Origin: Verrucomicrobiota bacterium | Lineage (GTDB): Bacteria > Verrucomicrobiota > Verrucomicrobiia > Limisphaerales > Pedosphaeraceae | Assembly (NCBI GenBank): GCA_021325145.1 | Contig: JAJPHR010000048.1 | Coordinates: 1 to 64,000 of the forward strand | Length of the DNA stretch: 64,000 bases | Direction: 5' to 3' | In this document: in pieces, positions 9,299-18,702 of the stretch | How positions within the stretch are numbered: the first letter of the stretch is position 1 | How the letters are laid out: each line of letters begins with the position of its first letter | Made by a program: the position numbers and the translations under genes | The notes under the pieces: generated by a model | Databases searched by the model: none | What the model was told of the DNA's origin: nothing | Seen by the model: only the letters and a program-made list of their open reading frames with translations

Positions 9299-10246
9299 TT
9301 ACCGTGAACCGGCGGTTAAGGTTGCCTTTTGATGACGTTCGCGGAAGAATTTCACCGTCTCTTCCAGACCCTTCATGAAACTGTCCCCGGGCGCAAAGCC
9401 TGACGCACGAAGTTTCTCAATCGCTGCCAGCGAATGTTTTACATCTCCCCGGCGCGCGGCAGTGTGCGTGATTTCCGAGCGCGAATCTGTCAGGCGGCAA
9501 ATCGCCGCCGCCAGATCGTTAATCGTAATCCGCTGTCCGCATCCGACGTTGAATACCCCCCGGGCGGGTGACTGCATGGCGAAAAAAATATTCGCTGCGG
9601 CTATATCCTTCACGTAAATGAAATCCCGGGTTTGTTCGCCATCGCCATGAATGGCGATTGGCTCGTGCTTCACCGCGCGCTCAATGAAGATCGGCACTGC
9701 CGCCGCGTAGGGGCTCCGAGGGTCTTGTCGCGCGCCGAAGACATTGAAATAACGCAGGCAGGTGGTTTGGAGCCGTCCTTCGTCAGAAAAAAGACTGCAA
9801 TAATATTCTCCGTCCAGTTTGGAAATGGCGTAGGGACTCATGGGTTCCGGCGTCATTGTCTCCAACTTTGGCGTCACTGGATTATTTCCGTAGATCGCGG
9901 CGGAACTGCTGAAGACCAGTTTCTTTACCTTCGCGCGCGCGGCTTCCTCAAGGACTGTCAAGGTGCCGATCGTATTAAGCTCCGTGCATTCGATCGGCTT
10001 TGACATGGACTCGGGCACGCTGATCATCGCCGCGAGGTGGAGCACGTAATCCACGCCCTGCAAAGCGTGCCGCACCACCTCGCGGTCGAGAATCGAGCCG
10101 GGAATGAATTCGTAATTCAACCCCGCCAGGTTATCCTTCGAGCCGGTGCGCAAGTTGTCCAGAACCCTCACCTCCGCCTTGCCATGGAGATGTTCCACGA
10201 TGTGGCTGCCGATAAAACCCGCCCCGCCAGTGACCAAAACTTTCAT
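9299..10246 (-). CDS. NAD-dependent NDP-sugar epimerase (extended SDR, GalE-like)
   Basis: A full-length extended short-chain dehydrogenase of 315 residues. The Rossmann motif GGAGFIGS starts at residue 7. Ser-rich FSSSAAIYG and catalytic YAISK (YxxxK) follow, then RYFNVFG and a C-terminal substrate domain (GDGEQTRDFIYVKD). The family interconverts NDP-hexoses, for example UDP-glucose/galactose or UDP-GlcNAc(A)/GalNAc(A). A GGAGG ribosome binding site lies about 9 nt before the ATG. Here it should supply an activated sugar for the polysaccharide. The exact substrate cannot be read from sequence. Confidence 0.9.
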   Translation of the reverse strand: MKVLVTGGAGFIGSHIVEHLHGKAEVRVLDNLRTGSKDNLAGLNYEFIPGSILDREVVRHALQGVDYVLHLAAMISVPESMSKPIECTELNTIGTLTVLEEAARAKVKKLVFSSSAAIYGNNPVTPKLETMTPEPMSPYAISKLDGEYYCSLFSDEGRLQTTCLRYFNVFGARQDPRSPYAAAVPIFIERAVKHEPIAIHGDGEQTRDFIYVKDIAAANIFFAMQSPARGVFNVGCGQRITINDLAAAICRLTDSRSEITHTAARRGDVKHSLAAIEKLRASGFAPGDSFMKGLEETVKFFRERHQKATLTAGSR

Positions 10247-10270
10247 TTCAAACTGCCTCCATGCCTTCGC

Positions 10271-11668
10271 TCAATAAGCTGTCTGGGGTCCGTCCGACTC
10301 CAGGCTGGAGAACTCGGGTTCGGCCAGGTTGGGCTCAACCACCGGTTCCGCCTCCGCCTCCATCTCACTTTCATCCACTGACTCTTCGACAGCCAACGAG
10401 TTCAGGCGAATAATCACCGCGAGCAACCAGTACCAAATCACGATAATCTGGTCGAAATAGGGAACCGAAGTAAACGACAGGCAATGCGCAAACAGAGTCG
10501 CTCCCATCGCCCAAACGAAAAAAGCCCTGGCCTTGTATTCGGTATCAGCACGGACCCACCCTCCCACCGCCTTGAAGCAACCAGTGATAATGGCAATGAA
10601 AAGGATAAGCTTCAACATTCCACCCTTGATGCCCTCCATGATGAAATGGTTGGTGATGTCCATCATGTTCGGATCCATGCTGATGACTTCGCCAGACGGC
10701 GCCCAGTGCGCGGTATAGGTGGTCCCAAACAACCACCATTCATTGAAATGTTCCACGGCCTTGTCGATCAGGTAGGCGCGGTGCCATCCCCCTCCCCCGA
10801 CCAGGTCGCTAACCTTCGCGAGCAAATACCAGATGGGAGCCTTCATCACCAGCGCCAGCACCACCAGTGCGGCCACGATTCCCCAACGAATGAGACGCAT
10901 TTTCCGGCGCATGCTCCATAGGCCGAGGCCAAGAAACGCCCCAAGCACGGCGAGGATTGCGCCGCTGGAACACGCCGCAAATACAATGATCAAGGCGGCC
11001 ACCGTTCCGGCCGCGGCCAAACGGCGATGCTGCGGGCGATAAACCCACAGCCCGATAAACATCGGCACCTGGGTCGCTCCGAAGGTGCCAGCCAGAATGG
11101 CGTGGCGGAAGGCCCCTTGGCAACGGACATGTCCTTCGCGCAAGGCGGACATTACCGGCACGCCGCCGAAAACGGCAAATGGATTGTGCATCGTCTGCCG
11201 CTCCACCATCATCAGCGCGGCCACCGGAAAGCACAGCATCGCCAGCGTGCGAACGCTGGTCACCATGTCCTCGAAATCACGGATGACGCACCGGATGAAA
11301 AAATAGCATCCGATGGCATTATACGCGTCGCCACATCGATTGATGAAGAGCTCGATGGACGGTTTTGAGAGGGTTCCGAACACGACCGATACGACTGCCC
11401 ACCAGGCAAAAAGCTTGTCGATGCCCGTCCATTTCAATTCCGCCATCTCCCTTCTGACCACGACCCGGGCCATCCCCACCAGCAGTAGTATCCGAAAAAG
11501 ATGAAAGTGAAGGCCGACAATGGCCAACTCCTGGCCCATCGGCATGAGACAAGTGATGATCAGGAGCGGGCAGATGGCCAACCGCCGCGGCAGGGACCAT
11601 GTCAAACACATCATCACCAACAGCACCAACAGCGCTACCGGTGTGACTGATGAGCCTTCGCTCTCCAT
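10271..11668 (-). CDS. Wzy / O-antigen-ligase-like polytopic membrane protein
   Basis: 465 residues with about 10-12 hydrophobic segments, starting LLVLLVMMCLTWSL. A large soluble loop holds EGHVRCQGAFRHAILAGTFG, a pattern seen in O-antigen ligase family proteins (Arg- and His-containing periplasmic loop). The C-terminus is a cytoplasmic acidic tail rich in Glu. Proteins of this family polymerise undecaprenyl-linked repeat units or ligate glycans at the periplasmic face. Being the only such protein in a cluster that also has a Wzz-type gene, it is most likely the polymerase. No Wzx flippase is seen in the window, so the flippase must lie elsewhere. Confidence 0.8.
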   Translation of the reverse strand: MESEGSSVTPVALLVLLVMMCLTWSLPRRLAICPLLIITCLMPMGQELAIVGLHFHLFRILLLVGMARVVVRREMAELKWTGIDKLFAWWAVVSVVFGTLSKPSIELFINRCGDAYNAIGCYFFIRCVIRDFEDMVTSVRTLAMLCFPVAALMMVERQTMHNPFAVFGGVPVMSALREGHVRCQGAFRHAILAGTFGATQVPMFIGLWVYRPQHRRLAAAGTVAALIIVFAACSSGAILAVLGAFLGLGLWSMRRKMRLIRWGIVAALVVLALVMKAPIWYLLAKVSDLVGGGGWHRAYLIDKAVEHFNEWWLFGTTYTAHWAPSGEVISMDPNMMDITNHFIMEGIKGGMLKLILFIAIITGCFKAVGGWVRADTEYKARAFFVWAMGATLFAHCLSFTSVPYFDQIIVIWYWLLAVIIRLNSLAVEESVDESEMEAEAEPVVEPNLAEPEFSSLESDGPQTAY

Positions 11669-11686
11669 ACAACGCTTCCGTCCTGA

Positions 11687-12595
11687 TCAAGTCTGCTGCA
11701 ATTGGCCGACCTGCGGCTTCGCGCTGGAGAACGACAGCCAGCGCCGCAGCTTGGCCACCTGCTCACGCCGAAGGAACGCAACTTGTTCCGGTTTCAACAG
11801 CGGCTTGCGGCCGCGCAGCTTCCAGGAAAAATACCCGCACAAGCGAACCAGGCCGCCGAACACGAATGGGTAACTGGTGACCCGGCGGCAGCATTTGAAA
11901 ATCTCGAAGACCGGATGCGATCCAAAGGAAGCGTCCATTAGACCTTGCTTGAACAGGCCTTTCCATATTCCCCCGGCGCTCGACGTGGGACGGAAATGAT
12001 AAATGTGCTGGTCCGGGCGTGTTTTGATCTTCCAACCCGCCATCCTGGCGTCAATCTGCATCAGCCAGTCCGACCCGCCGTAGAACAACGGCCGGTAGCC
12101 GCCGGTCTGATCAAAACATTCCCGGCGGAACAACGTGGTGCCGCCCGTGACTGAATCCTCCGAATTGGCGCGACGATTGGCCCAAACGCCATTTTGACGC
12201 TCATAGATGAACCCGCTCGCAATTCCCAAACGCGAATCCCGATGGAATTCTCCCAGAAGCGTTTCGTAGTAATCATTTCGCTCAAATGCCTGGTCGGCAT
12301 CGAGCACAGCCACAAAATCGAATTCCAATGGCTTCGCCAGTTCGTAAGCCGCCATCATCGCTTTGTATTGCGAGCCGAAGTTGCGTCCCCCGCGTTGTCC
12401 CGCAGATTGCAAGTGTATCCAGGGATGCTTGTCCGCGTAACTTTGGACAATGGCCGCGGTCTGATCGGACGAACCGTCGTCCATGATGAACCAGGCAATG
12501 GGGCGCACCGTCTGCTTCAACACCGCCTCAATGACCCCGCCAATGTAATCGCCCTCATCCTTGGCAGCGGTCATCATTATGTATCGATCACTCAT
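11687..12595 (-). CDS. Family 2 glycosyltransferase
   Basis: 302 residues with a complete GT-A fold: IMMTAAKDEGDYIGGVIEA at the N-terminus, FIMDDGSSDQTA (first acidic motif), and the metal-binding AVLDADQAF near residue 100. The acceptor-side motif GGSDWLMQIDARMAGW lies near residue 195. The C-terminus is rich in Arg/Lys with a short hydrophobic stretch, suggesting peripheral membrane attachment. It lies 18 nt upstream of the polymerase gene. Role: addition of one sugar to the lipid-linked repeat unit; sugar identity unknown. Confidence 0.88.
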   Translation of the reverse strand: MSDRYIMMTAAKDEGDYIGGVIEAVLKQTVRPIAWFIMDDGSSDQTAAIVQSYADKHPWIHLQSAGQRGGRNFGSQYKAMMAAYELAKPLEFDFVAVLDADQAFERNDYYETLLGEFHRDSRLGIASGFIYERQNGVWANRRANSEDSVTGGTTLFRRECFDQTGGYRPLFYGGSDWLMQIDARMAGWKIKTRPDQHIYHFRPTSSAGGIWKGLFKQGLMDASFGSHPVFEIFKCCRRVTSYPFVFGGLVRLCGYFSWKLRGRKPLLKPEQVAFLRREQVAKLRRWLSFSSAKPQVGQLQQT

Positions 12596-12639
12596 AATTC
12601 AATCAACGACTTCGATTATAGGAGAATTCGTGCCAATAT

Positions 12640-13608
12640 TCAGCAACATTCGCGACGACTTCCCGGTGAAAACAGCCATTTCAGCGTGGCCAGGCTCCGC
12701 TTCAATTTATGCAGAGCGCCACTGCCCGGGGCCGGGCGGAAGATTGATACCAGCAAATAACCCGCCGCGCGCAACGACTGGTGCAGGCAGCAGATCAGGA
12801 AATAACAGGCCACCGCCGGCAGCGGGAAATGCTTTTTCCAATACTGCAAATCGGCACGTTGCATCTCGATGTAGAAACGGACCGGCGCGTTGGACGAACT
12901 GGCGCCGCCATAATGGATGGCCTCGGCCGAAGGGACAAACATCAGGTGCCAGCCGCGCATCCAAAAGCGTTTGCACCAATCCATGTCCTCGCCATACATG
13001 AAAAACGATTCGTCGAGCAAACCCACGGAGGCAAGGGCTTCGCGGCGGATCATCCAAAAACATCCCGTCAGTATGTCAACCGGCTGCTCGGATTCCTGGG
13101 CCCAGTGCCAAAGGTGGTAACCGGTGAACAGCTTGCATTTTGGAAAGATCATGTCGAGTGCCACCGCGCGGCAGAACATGTTCCAGACACCGGGAAAACC
13201 ACGGCATGATCGCTGCAATTTGCCATCACGTCCGATCACGCGCGGTCCCGCCATGCCCACCTTGGGATGCTGTTCACAGTAATCCACGAGTCGCGTGATG
13301 CAGTCCTTGAGCACTTTGACATCCGAGTTGACCAGGCAGAGATATTGACCGCGGCTTTCCGCGATGGCCAAATTGTTGGCCTTGGCAAAACCCAGGTTCG
13401 CCCCGCTGCGGATGAGACGCACATGCGGGAACTCGCGCTCAACGCTTTCGGGCGAACCGTCCGTGGAATCATTGTCCACCACGATGATTTCCATGGGATA
13501 CCGGCAGGTTTCAACCGTCAGCGAATTCAAGCACTGCACGAGATAGTCCCGCGCGTTCCAACTGACGATGATCACCGAGACCAGCGGTTGAGGGGAGGTT
13601 GGGTTCAT
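12640..13608 (-). CDS. Family 2 glycosyltransferase (rhamnosyltransferase-like)
   Basis: 322 residues from the ATG at 13608, which overlaps the stop codon of the preceding deacetylase gene by one base (TGATG) and implies translational coupling. Motifs: VSVIIVSWNARDYLVQCLNS, EIIVVDNDSTDGSPE, LVNSDVKV (DxD equivalent) and GCFWMIRREALASVGLLDE. This pattern is typical of WbbL-type rhamnosyltransferases, but donor specificity cannot be inferred safely. A C-terminal hydrophobic segment (VACYFLICCLHQSL) probably sits at the membrane. Confidence 0.88.
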   Translation of the reverse strand: MNPTSPQPLVSVIIVSWNARDYLVQCLNSLTVETCRYPMEIIVVDNDSTDGSPESVEREFPHVRLIRSGANLGFAKANNLAIAESRGQYLCLVNSDVKVLKDCITRLVDYCEQHPKVGMAGPRVIGRDGKLQRSCRGFPGVWNMFCRAVALDMIFPKCKLFTGYHLWHWAQESEQPVDILTGCFWMIRREALASVGLLDESFFMYGEDMDWCKRFWMRGWHLMFVPSAEAIHYGGASSSNAPVRFYIEMQRADLQYWKKHFPLPAVACYFLICCLHQSLRAAGYLLVSIFRPAPGSGALHKLKRSLATLKWLFSPGSRRECC

Positions 13609-14477
13609 CAAGCTAAGTTTAATGACGTTTGTGCGCGCCCGCCTTTTGCCCAGGCCCGGGTGCGGCGAACGCAAACCTGGGGAATTGAAAGCCAATCGTA
13701 GGCCCCTTTCAATTTGGCGGCGAGCAATGCCTGATCGTCACACGAATTGACGGGCAAACGCTTTATGAAGAAAGGATCGTCGTTCGGACGCACCCGTCCG
13801 ACCACGGTGGTATGACAGTTCCGATAGCCCTGGCCACGCAACATTTCCCCGAGAGTTTTGGTAAAGCGCCGGTCCTCCTGAGGAAACGCGTAAGGATAGG
13901 CGAAACTCGTGACCCGCTCACCCAATTCCTGTTCGATTTGCTCCTTGGAAAGCGCCAACTCAGTTTCAATTTCCTTCCAGGGGAGCTGGTAAAGTTTGGG
14001 ATGGTTGACTGTATGCGCCCCAAACTGAATGCCCTGAGCCTTAAGCGCGCGGACTTCCTGCCACGTCATGCACTCTTTCCCTTTGAACTCGCGACGGCTG
14101 TCAGAAATGTACGCGGTGGGCAAAAACATGGTGGCAGTGTGACCGAGCTTCTTGAGGATGGGAAAAGCCAGATCGTAAAAGTCTCGAAATCCGTCGTCGA
14201 AGGTGATGACAACGATTTTTTCAGCCCGATTTTGCTGCTGAATCCGGGCGGCTTCGTCCACCGTCACCGACCGAAACCCCTGCTCCGCGAGAGTGCGCAT
14301 CTGCTGCTCGAAAACCGCGGGGCTGGTGTTCGTTTTGTAATAAGGAGACACACCGGGCTCATGGTCATCGGAAATCCCGTGATACATGAGAACAGGCACC
14401 GCCCGTTCCCCGGAAACCACGCCCATTTCCACCAAAGGGCGGGTTAAATAGAGCGTCACCATTCGATCCAGGCGCAT
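13608..14477 (-). CDS. Polysaccharide deacetylase (NodB family, CE4)
   Basis: 289 residues. The NodB core shows motif 1 VITFDDGF (catalytic base and metal Asp) near residue 95 and motif 2 HTVNHP (HxxxH metal site) near residue 155. FAYPYAFP corresponds to motif 3. VPVLMYHGIS near the N-terminus is typical of this branch. No clear signal peptide is present, which is common for deacetylases in capsule clusters. It would remove acetyl groups from N-acetyl sugars of the growing polymer. It starts 4 nt after the GT4 stop and its own stop overlaps the next start, so it lies inside a tight operon. Confidence 0.88.
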   Translation of the reverse strand: MRLDRMVTLYLTRPLVEMGVVSGERAVPVLMYHGISDDHEPGVSPYYKTNTSPAVFEQQMRTLAEQGFRSVTVDEAARIQQQNRAEKIVVITFDDGFRDFYDLAFPILKKLGHTATMFLPTAYISDSRREFKGKECMTWQEVRALKAQGIQFGAHTVNHPKLYQLPWKEIETELALSKEQIEQELGERVTSFAYPYAFPQEDRRFTKTLGEMLRGQGYRNCHTTVVGRVRPNDDPFFIKRLPVNSCDDQALLAAKLKGAYDWLSIPQVCVRRTRAWAKGGRAQTSLNLA

Positions 14478-14481
14478 GGCT

Positions 14482-15786
14482 TTAGCGGCGAACCGGCGAA
14501 GGTTCGGTCAGTGCGGTTTCGGAACGGGGCGGACAGATAAGGGAATCGACCAACTGGAGGTACTCAGCCTTCCTGACCTCCCAATTGTTGTACGCCACGA
14601 ATTCGTTCGCATTTTGAACGAGCTTCTCGCGGGCAGCGTGATCGGTCATCAGGGAGAGCATCGCCTCGGCCAGCGCGGCTTCGTTGCCCGACTCAAAGAA
14701 GCGGACAATGGAATCATTGAAGTAATGGCTGTCCACCCGCGTTTTGGAGACAATGACCGGAACGCCTTCGGACATATATTCCATGATCTTGGTGCTATAC
14801 GCTTCGTTGCCGAAGGAATCAGCCCGCTTGGCGACCACACCCAGATCGGCGTCAGCCACGACCTGGGCAATTTTTTGCATCGGCATCGGCTCGAAGAAGA
14901 ACACCTTGTCCTTCAAACCAAGTTCCTGCACCAAAGCTTCCAGATCCGGTTTGACATTGCCGCCGCCATAAATGTGAAATTCCGCCGCTGGCTTTTGCCG
15001 GTTAATTTTGGCGAAGGCGCGAATGGCGATGTCAAGTCCCTGGTGCCGCTGGAGGCCGCCATGATAAAGAATAATGAACTTGCCGTCCTTTCTCGTCCGC
15101 CGGCATTTAAAAATGTTCAGGTCAACGTGGTTGATAAACACGGAGCATCGCTCCTTCGGCACCGAACGCCCGGTGATCTTGTCGTACCAAAGATGGTTGG
15201 AGATGATGACGTGGTTGGCAAAGCGCGCCGACGCCCATTCGATGGACTTGAGCGCCTTTACATAGCCGCTGCCTTCCGGACGGCGAAATTTGTTGGCAAA
15301 GAATTCGGGCAGGATGTCGTGAATATCCAGCACAATAGCCGCACCCGTCAGTTTGGGAACCCAGGCGCTGAAAACCAGGAAATCCGGCACGTTGTGAACG
15401 TGCACCAGGTCGTACCGGTGTTTCCAATGCAACCGGGCGAGAACAACCGAGGATTTCAGGCAGAATTTCAGCAACCGCCAAAGATATGAATACTTGCTCC
15501 GTTCGTTTCGCTCACGGTGCTGGATGCGATAGACGTTGACTCCGTCAACCATCTCGACATCAGGCTGGCCATCGTCGCCGCGGAGGGCAATGACATCCAC
15601 CTGGTCTCCACGGTCAACCAGGGCGCGGGCATAACGCAGCACCCGGTTATCGTTCTCGTAAAACGTATAAACCAGCATGCAAATCCGCCGGCCTCCAGCG
15701 CTTTGAGTCTGTTTGGATGGTGTCCTGGTCATGAAATCGATTGAAGAAGCCGGTTGCGCCGCAGTTCGAATACGATCTTCGGTCAT
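14482..15786 (-). CDS. Family 4 glycosyltransferase (GT-B)
   Basis: 434 residues of GT-B type. The N-terminal Rossmann domain begins ICMLVYTFYENDNRVLRYAR. The C-terminal donor-binding domain has ILYHGGLQRHQGLDIAIRAF and the family motif KIMEYMSEGVPVI with its preceding E-rich loop. Such retaining enzymes use NDP-sugar donors on lipid-linked acceptors. The first 18 residues are poorly protein-like; an in-frame ATG at 15732 (MTRTPSKQ) is an alternative. Neither start has a clear Shine-Dalgarno sequence. Confidence 0.88.
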   Translation of the reverse strand: MTEDRIRTAAQPASSIDFMTRTPSKQTQSAGGRRICMLVYTFYENDNRVLRYARALVDRGDQVDVIALRGDDGQPDVEMVDGVNVYRIQHRERNERSKYSYLWRLLKFCLKSSVVLARLHWKHRYDLVHVHNVPDFLVFSAWVPKLTGAAIVLDIHDILPEFFANKFRRPEGSGYVKALKSIEWASARFANHVIISNHLWYDKITGRSVPKERCSVFINHVDLNIFKCRRTRKDGKFIILYHGGLQRHQGLDIAIRAFAKINRQKPAAEFHIYGGGNVKPDLEALVQELGLKDKVFFFEPMPMQKIAQVVADADLGVVAKRADSFGNEAYSTKIMEYMSEGVPVIVSKTRVDSHYFNDSIVRFFESGNEAALAEAMLSLMTDHAAREKLVQNANEFVAYNNWEVRKAEYLQLVDSLICPPRSETALTEPSPVRR

Positions 15787-15832
15787 GGTTTCAGAATTGG
15801 ATGTCCACGCTCTTACAACCGCATCCCGTTCC

Positions 15833-18103
15833 TCAAGCGTCGTTGAGAAACTCCTGGTGCAGCGTGGACGGAATATATGTCCGGGTCTTGTTGAGGACCG
15901 CGCTAACGTTGGCTCTTGATTCGGTCAGCAAGGCGTTGGCCCGCTTGACGACATCCAGGTTGGTCTTTTCCGATTCGAGGACGAGTAACACCATGTCCAT
16001 AAGCCCTGCCAGGCGCGGGGTCATGCTCGTCTGGGTCACCGGAGGCATGTCGAAAATGATGTAGTCGTAGTCGCTGGCTTTAAGCTTGGGCATCAGGTTC
16101 GCGAACCGTCTTGGCAGGACGCGCGGGAGTTTGTCGGTGTCCAGCCGTTCACTGGCGACGTAGAGATTTCCCTGGATCAGCGCATTGTTCATCGTTTCGC
16201 TTTCCAGAGCGTCGTCGAGCGCGCAGCCGGGCTTGCCCTTATAGAACTGTTGGGCCATGCCTTGCTCGAGATTCATGTCCACGAGCAGCACGTTGCCATC
16301 GCCGGTTTCGGAGAGGCTGGCGGCCAGCCCCGCCGCGATCGTGCTGACGCCCGCACCTTTGTTGCAGCTTGTCACGGCCACCAACTTCGGTTTGTGCAAC
16401 AGGTTCCTGATTTCGAAATTCACAATCAAGCGATCCCGAAGCCCTGCATAGAACGGCTGGAGTGCCTGCCCCTCCTCGCAAAACACCACTTGAGCGTCGC
16501 CATTCTCTCCAGCCGCGCCATTGGCGGCAAGCGTGATGGAACTGGCGTCCGGCTGCGCCAAAAGCTTTCGGCCATTGACCGCAGCCTGGCCAGAGGAAAG
16601 ATGACTATCCGGAATGCTGATGTAGAGCGGCAAGCGAAGTTTCTTTTCGATGTCACTGGAACGCCTCACCGAACGATCAAGCACCAACTCGAGGAGAAAT
16701 GCCAGCGCCAGTCCGCCGAACACCCCGCCGGCCACGGTCATGGCCAGCATTTTCTTGAGGGTCTTCGACCGTTTTTTGACTGCCGGCGAGGGCGACTGAA
16801 CGATGCTGATGCCTTCCGAGCCATTGCCCATGCCCAGCTCGGCATTGATGCGGTTTTGGTCCAGCCGGTTAAGGAAGTATTTTAGATTGGTTTCCTGGGC
16901 TTCCTTTCGGCGCTCCAACTCCAGGATCGGCCCTTCCTTCTTTTCCAAGTCGGCAACCTCGCCTCGAATGTCTGAAAGTTTGTGATTCAGGAAGCTGATC
17001 TTCGACTCGAGTTCGCTGACGCGAAGCGATTCCGCACCAAGGTCAACCACCGGGCTGGCTTGAGGCCCCGCGCTCACCGCCGGCGTGATCACCAGATTCG
17101 CCAGGGCCGGAGTCTCCGCCTCCATTTTTTGTTTGCGCTGCCTGGTTTCAGCCACGAGTTTCTGCGTGTCCTTCGTGAACAGGCTGGTTTCCCCGTACTT
17201 GCTGATGTCGTCCTGTTCCTTCTGCAAGGATTGCTGGAGCAGATTACAGACGATCCGGTATTCGCGCGCCCGGTCGGCGGGAACTTCGACGGCGGCGTTG
17301 GTCGGCTCGGAGGTGGTGGCGGCGCCGGCGTCCTTCAAAGCGGCGCGATGTTCCGCCAGTTCCGCTTCGGAGGTGAACAAGTCCTCGCGGATTTTCGAGA
17401 TTTCATCAGTCCAGGCTTTCTTGGCGTCATCCAGCGAAATCACGCCCGCGTTCCGTTTGGCTTCCTGGAGATCCTTTTCGGTTTTGGCCAGCGCTTCACT
17501 CAGGCGCTTGGTTTCCTCGTTCAAGGCTTCGCCATAAATGCCCACCGGCTGATGCAGGTCAGCGTGTTTTTTGAGGTACGCGGCGATCACCTGGCTCAAC
17601 ACCGACCGCGCCATCTCGGCATCGGGGTGCTGGTAAGTCACAGTAATGACACTGTCCTTGGTGGCCGGGTCCGGTGTCAGATTCTTCAGCACCAGCGCAG
17701 CTGCGGCATTCGTATCACTTCCGCCCCAGGCTTTGGCCAGGATGTTCTCCGCGCCCAACGTCGCCACCACTTGATGCACGGTATCAAGGCTGGTCAAAAT
17801 ATCAATTTCAGTATTGATAATTCCCAACCCGCCTGTTTCCGGCGACCTCGTCACCGTCGAATCACTCCCGCCCTGCGTGGGCGATTTGGAATCGACAACG
17901 TAGCGGATGAGCAGCTTGGCTTCGGACTCGTATTGGGCCGGTTTAATGATCAACAGCGCAATCGCCGCCAGCAGTCCCAGCGCAGAACAGGCGACGATTT
18001 TCCACTTTTGCCGGAAAAGGACGTAATAAATGTCGTCCACTGCCAGACCCGCGGCAGCGGGTTCGGCCTGCCGTCTTTCATTCACATGTTTTGGTTCGCT
18101 CAT
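15833..18103 (-). CDS. Wzz-type chain-length regulator with degenerate BY-kinase/ParA-like domain
   Basis: 756 residues. The Wzz domain has TM1 at about 34-52, a periplasmic coiled-coil-rich region to about 425 and TM2 (MLAMTVAGGVFGGLALAF). The cytoplasmic C-terminal domain (about 560-756) matches the CpsD/Wzc nucleotide-binding fold with the order P-loop, LLVDMNLEQG and YDYIIFDMPPV. The P-loop reads CNKGAGVST: the invariant Walker A lysine is replaced by Val. The C-terminus has only one Tyr rather than a Tyr cluster. It should control polymer length and export, but autokinase activity is doubtful. It sits between the WlbB-like gene and the GT4. Confidence 0.85.
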   Translation of the reverse strand: MSEPKHVNERRQAEPAAAGLAVDDIYYVLFRQKWKIVACSALGLLAAIALLIIKPAQYESEAKLLIRYVVDSKSPTQGGSDSTVTRSPETGGLGIINTEIDILTSLDTVHQVVATLGAENILAKAWGGSDTNAAAALVLKNLTPDPATKDSVITVTYQHPDAEMARSVLSQVIAAYLKKHADLHQPVGIYGEALNEETKRLSEALAKTEKDLQEAKRNAGVISLDDAKKAWTDEISKIREDLFTSEAELAEHRAALKDAGAATTSEPTNAAVEVPADRAREYRIVCNLLQQSLQKEQDDISKYGETSLFTKDTQKLVAETRQRKQKMEAETPALANLVITPAVSAGPQASPVVDLGAESLRVSELESKISFLNHKLSDIRGEVADLEKKEGPILELERRKEAQETNLKYFLNRLDQNRINAELGMGNGSEGISIVQSPSPAVKKRSKTLKKMLAMTVAGGVFGGLALAFLLELVLDRSVRRSSDIEKKLRLPLYISIPDSHLSSGQAAVNGRKLLAQPDASSITLAANGAAGENGDAQVVFCEEGQALQPFYAGLRDRLIVNFEIRNLLHKPKLVAVTSCNKGAGVSTIAAGLAASLSETGDGNVLLVDMNLEQGMAQQFYKGKPGCALDDALESETMNNALIQGNLYVASERLDTDKLPRVLPRRFANLMPKLKASDYDYIIFDMPPVTQTSMTPRLAGLMDMVLLVLESEKTNLDVVKRANALLTESRANVSAVLNKTRTYIPSTLHQEFLNDA

Positions 18104-18180
18104 CTCAACTCAGTGACACTCCGGAGCCTTCCGGCGCTCAAAAGCAGTTTTGCCCGGACGCTCCGATGTGGTTCTTGGGG

Positions 18181-18678
18181 TCACGCTTTGGGCGGAAGCG
18201 ATTTGATCACTCGGGCGGGATTGCCAGCCACAACCGCTCCGGCCGGCACGTCCCGGGTGACAACGCTGCCCGCGCCCACCACCGCGTTCTCGCCCACAGT
18301 TATCCCGCATAGGAGCGTGGCGCCGGAACCGATGGACGCGCCGCGCTTGATCCGGGTTGGAATGCAAGTCCAGTCCGCTTCGGTCTGGAGCTGGCCGTTG
18401 GCCGCAGTCGCCCGCGGATAACGGTCATTGATAAAGGTCACATTGTGACCGATGAAGACCTCGTCTTCCAAACTCACGCCTTCACAAATGAAGGTGTGGC
18501 TGGAGATTTTGCAGCGATTGCCGACTTTGACGCCTTTTTGAATTTCGACGAAAGCGCCGATCTTGACCTCATCGCCGATCTCACACCCGTAGAGATTAGT
18601 GAAGTCGAAGATGCGAACACCCTTGCCGAGCTTGACGTCGGGAGCAATTTTTTGATGGAGTTGGGGGGACAAACTCAT
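18181..18678 (-). CDS. Hexapeptide-repeat acyltransferase (WlbB/WbpD-like)
   Basis: 165 residues of left-handed beta-helix with repeated [IV]-G-x(4) turns (GCEIGDEVKIGAFVEIQ, VSLEDEVFIGHNVTF) and the terminal GAGSVVTRDVPAGAVVAGNP. The insertion INDRYPRA and its context match N-acetyltransferases that act on UDP-3-amino sugars such as WlbB/WbpD. It uses acetyl-CoA in the cytosol. The adjacent Gfo/Idh/MocA gene (WlbA-like) supports a role in a 2,3-diacetamido-uronic acid pathway. The aminotransferase (WlbC/WbpE) and the first dehydrogenase are not in the window. Confidence 0.85.
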   Translation of the reverse strand: MSLSPQLHQKIAPDVKLGKGVRIFDFTNLYGCEIGDEVKIGAFVEIQKGVKVGNRCKISSHTFICEGVSLEDEVFIGHNVTFINDRYPRATAANGQLQTEADWTCIPTRIKRGASIGSGATLLCGITVGENAVVGAGSVVTRDVPAGAVVAGNPARVIKSLPPKA

Positions 18679-18702
18679 AAGCGCTTAAATGCTCAATCGG
18701 GA

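Noticed and set aside
16982..18421. 479-codon plus-strand open frame
   Set aside because: Antisense to the Wzz-type gene and its neighbour; no recognisable motif or start signal.
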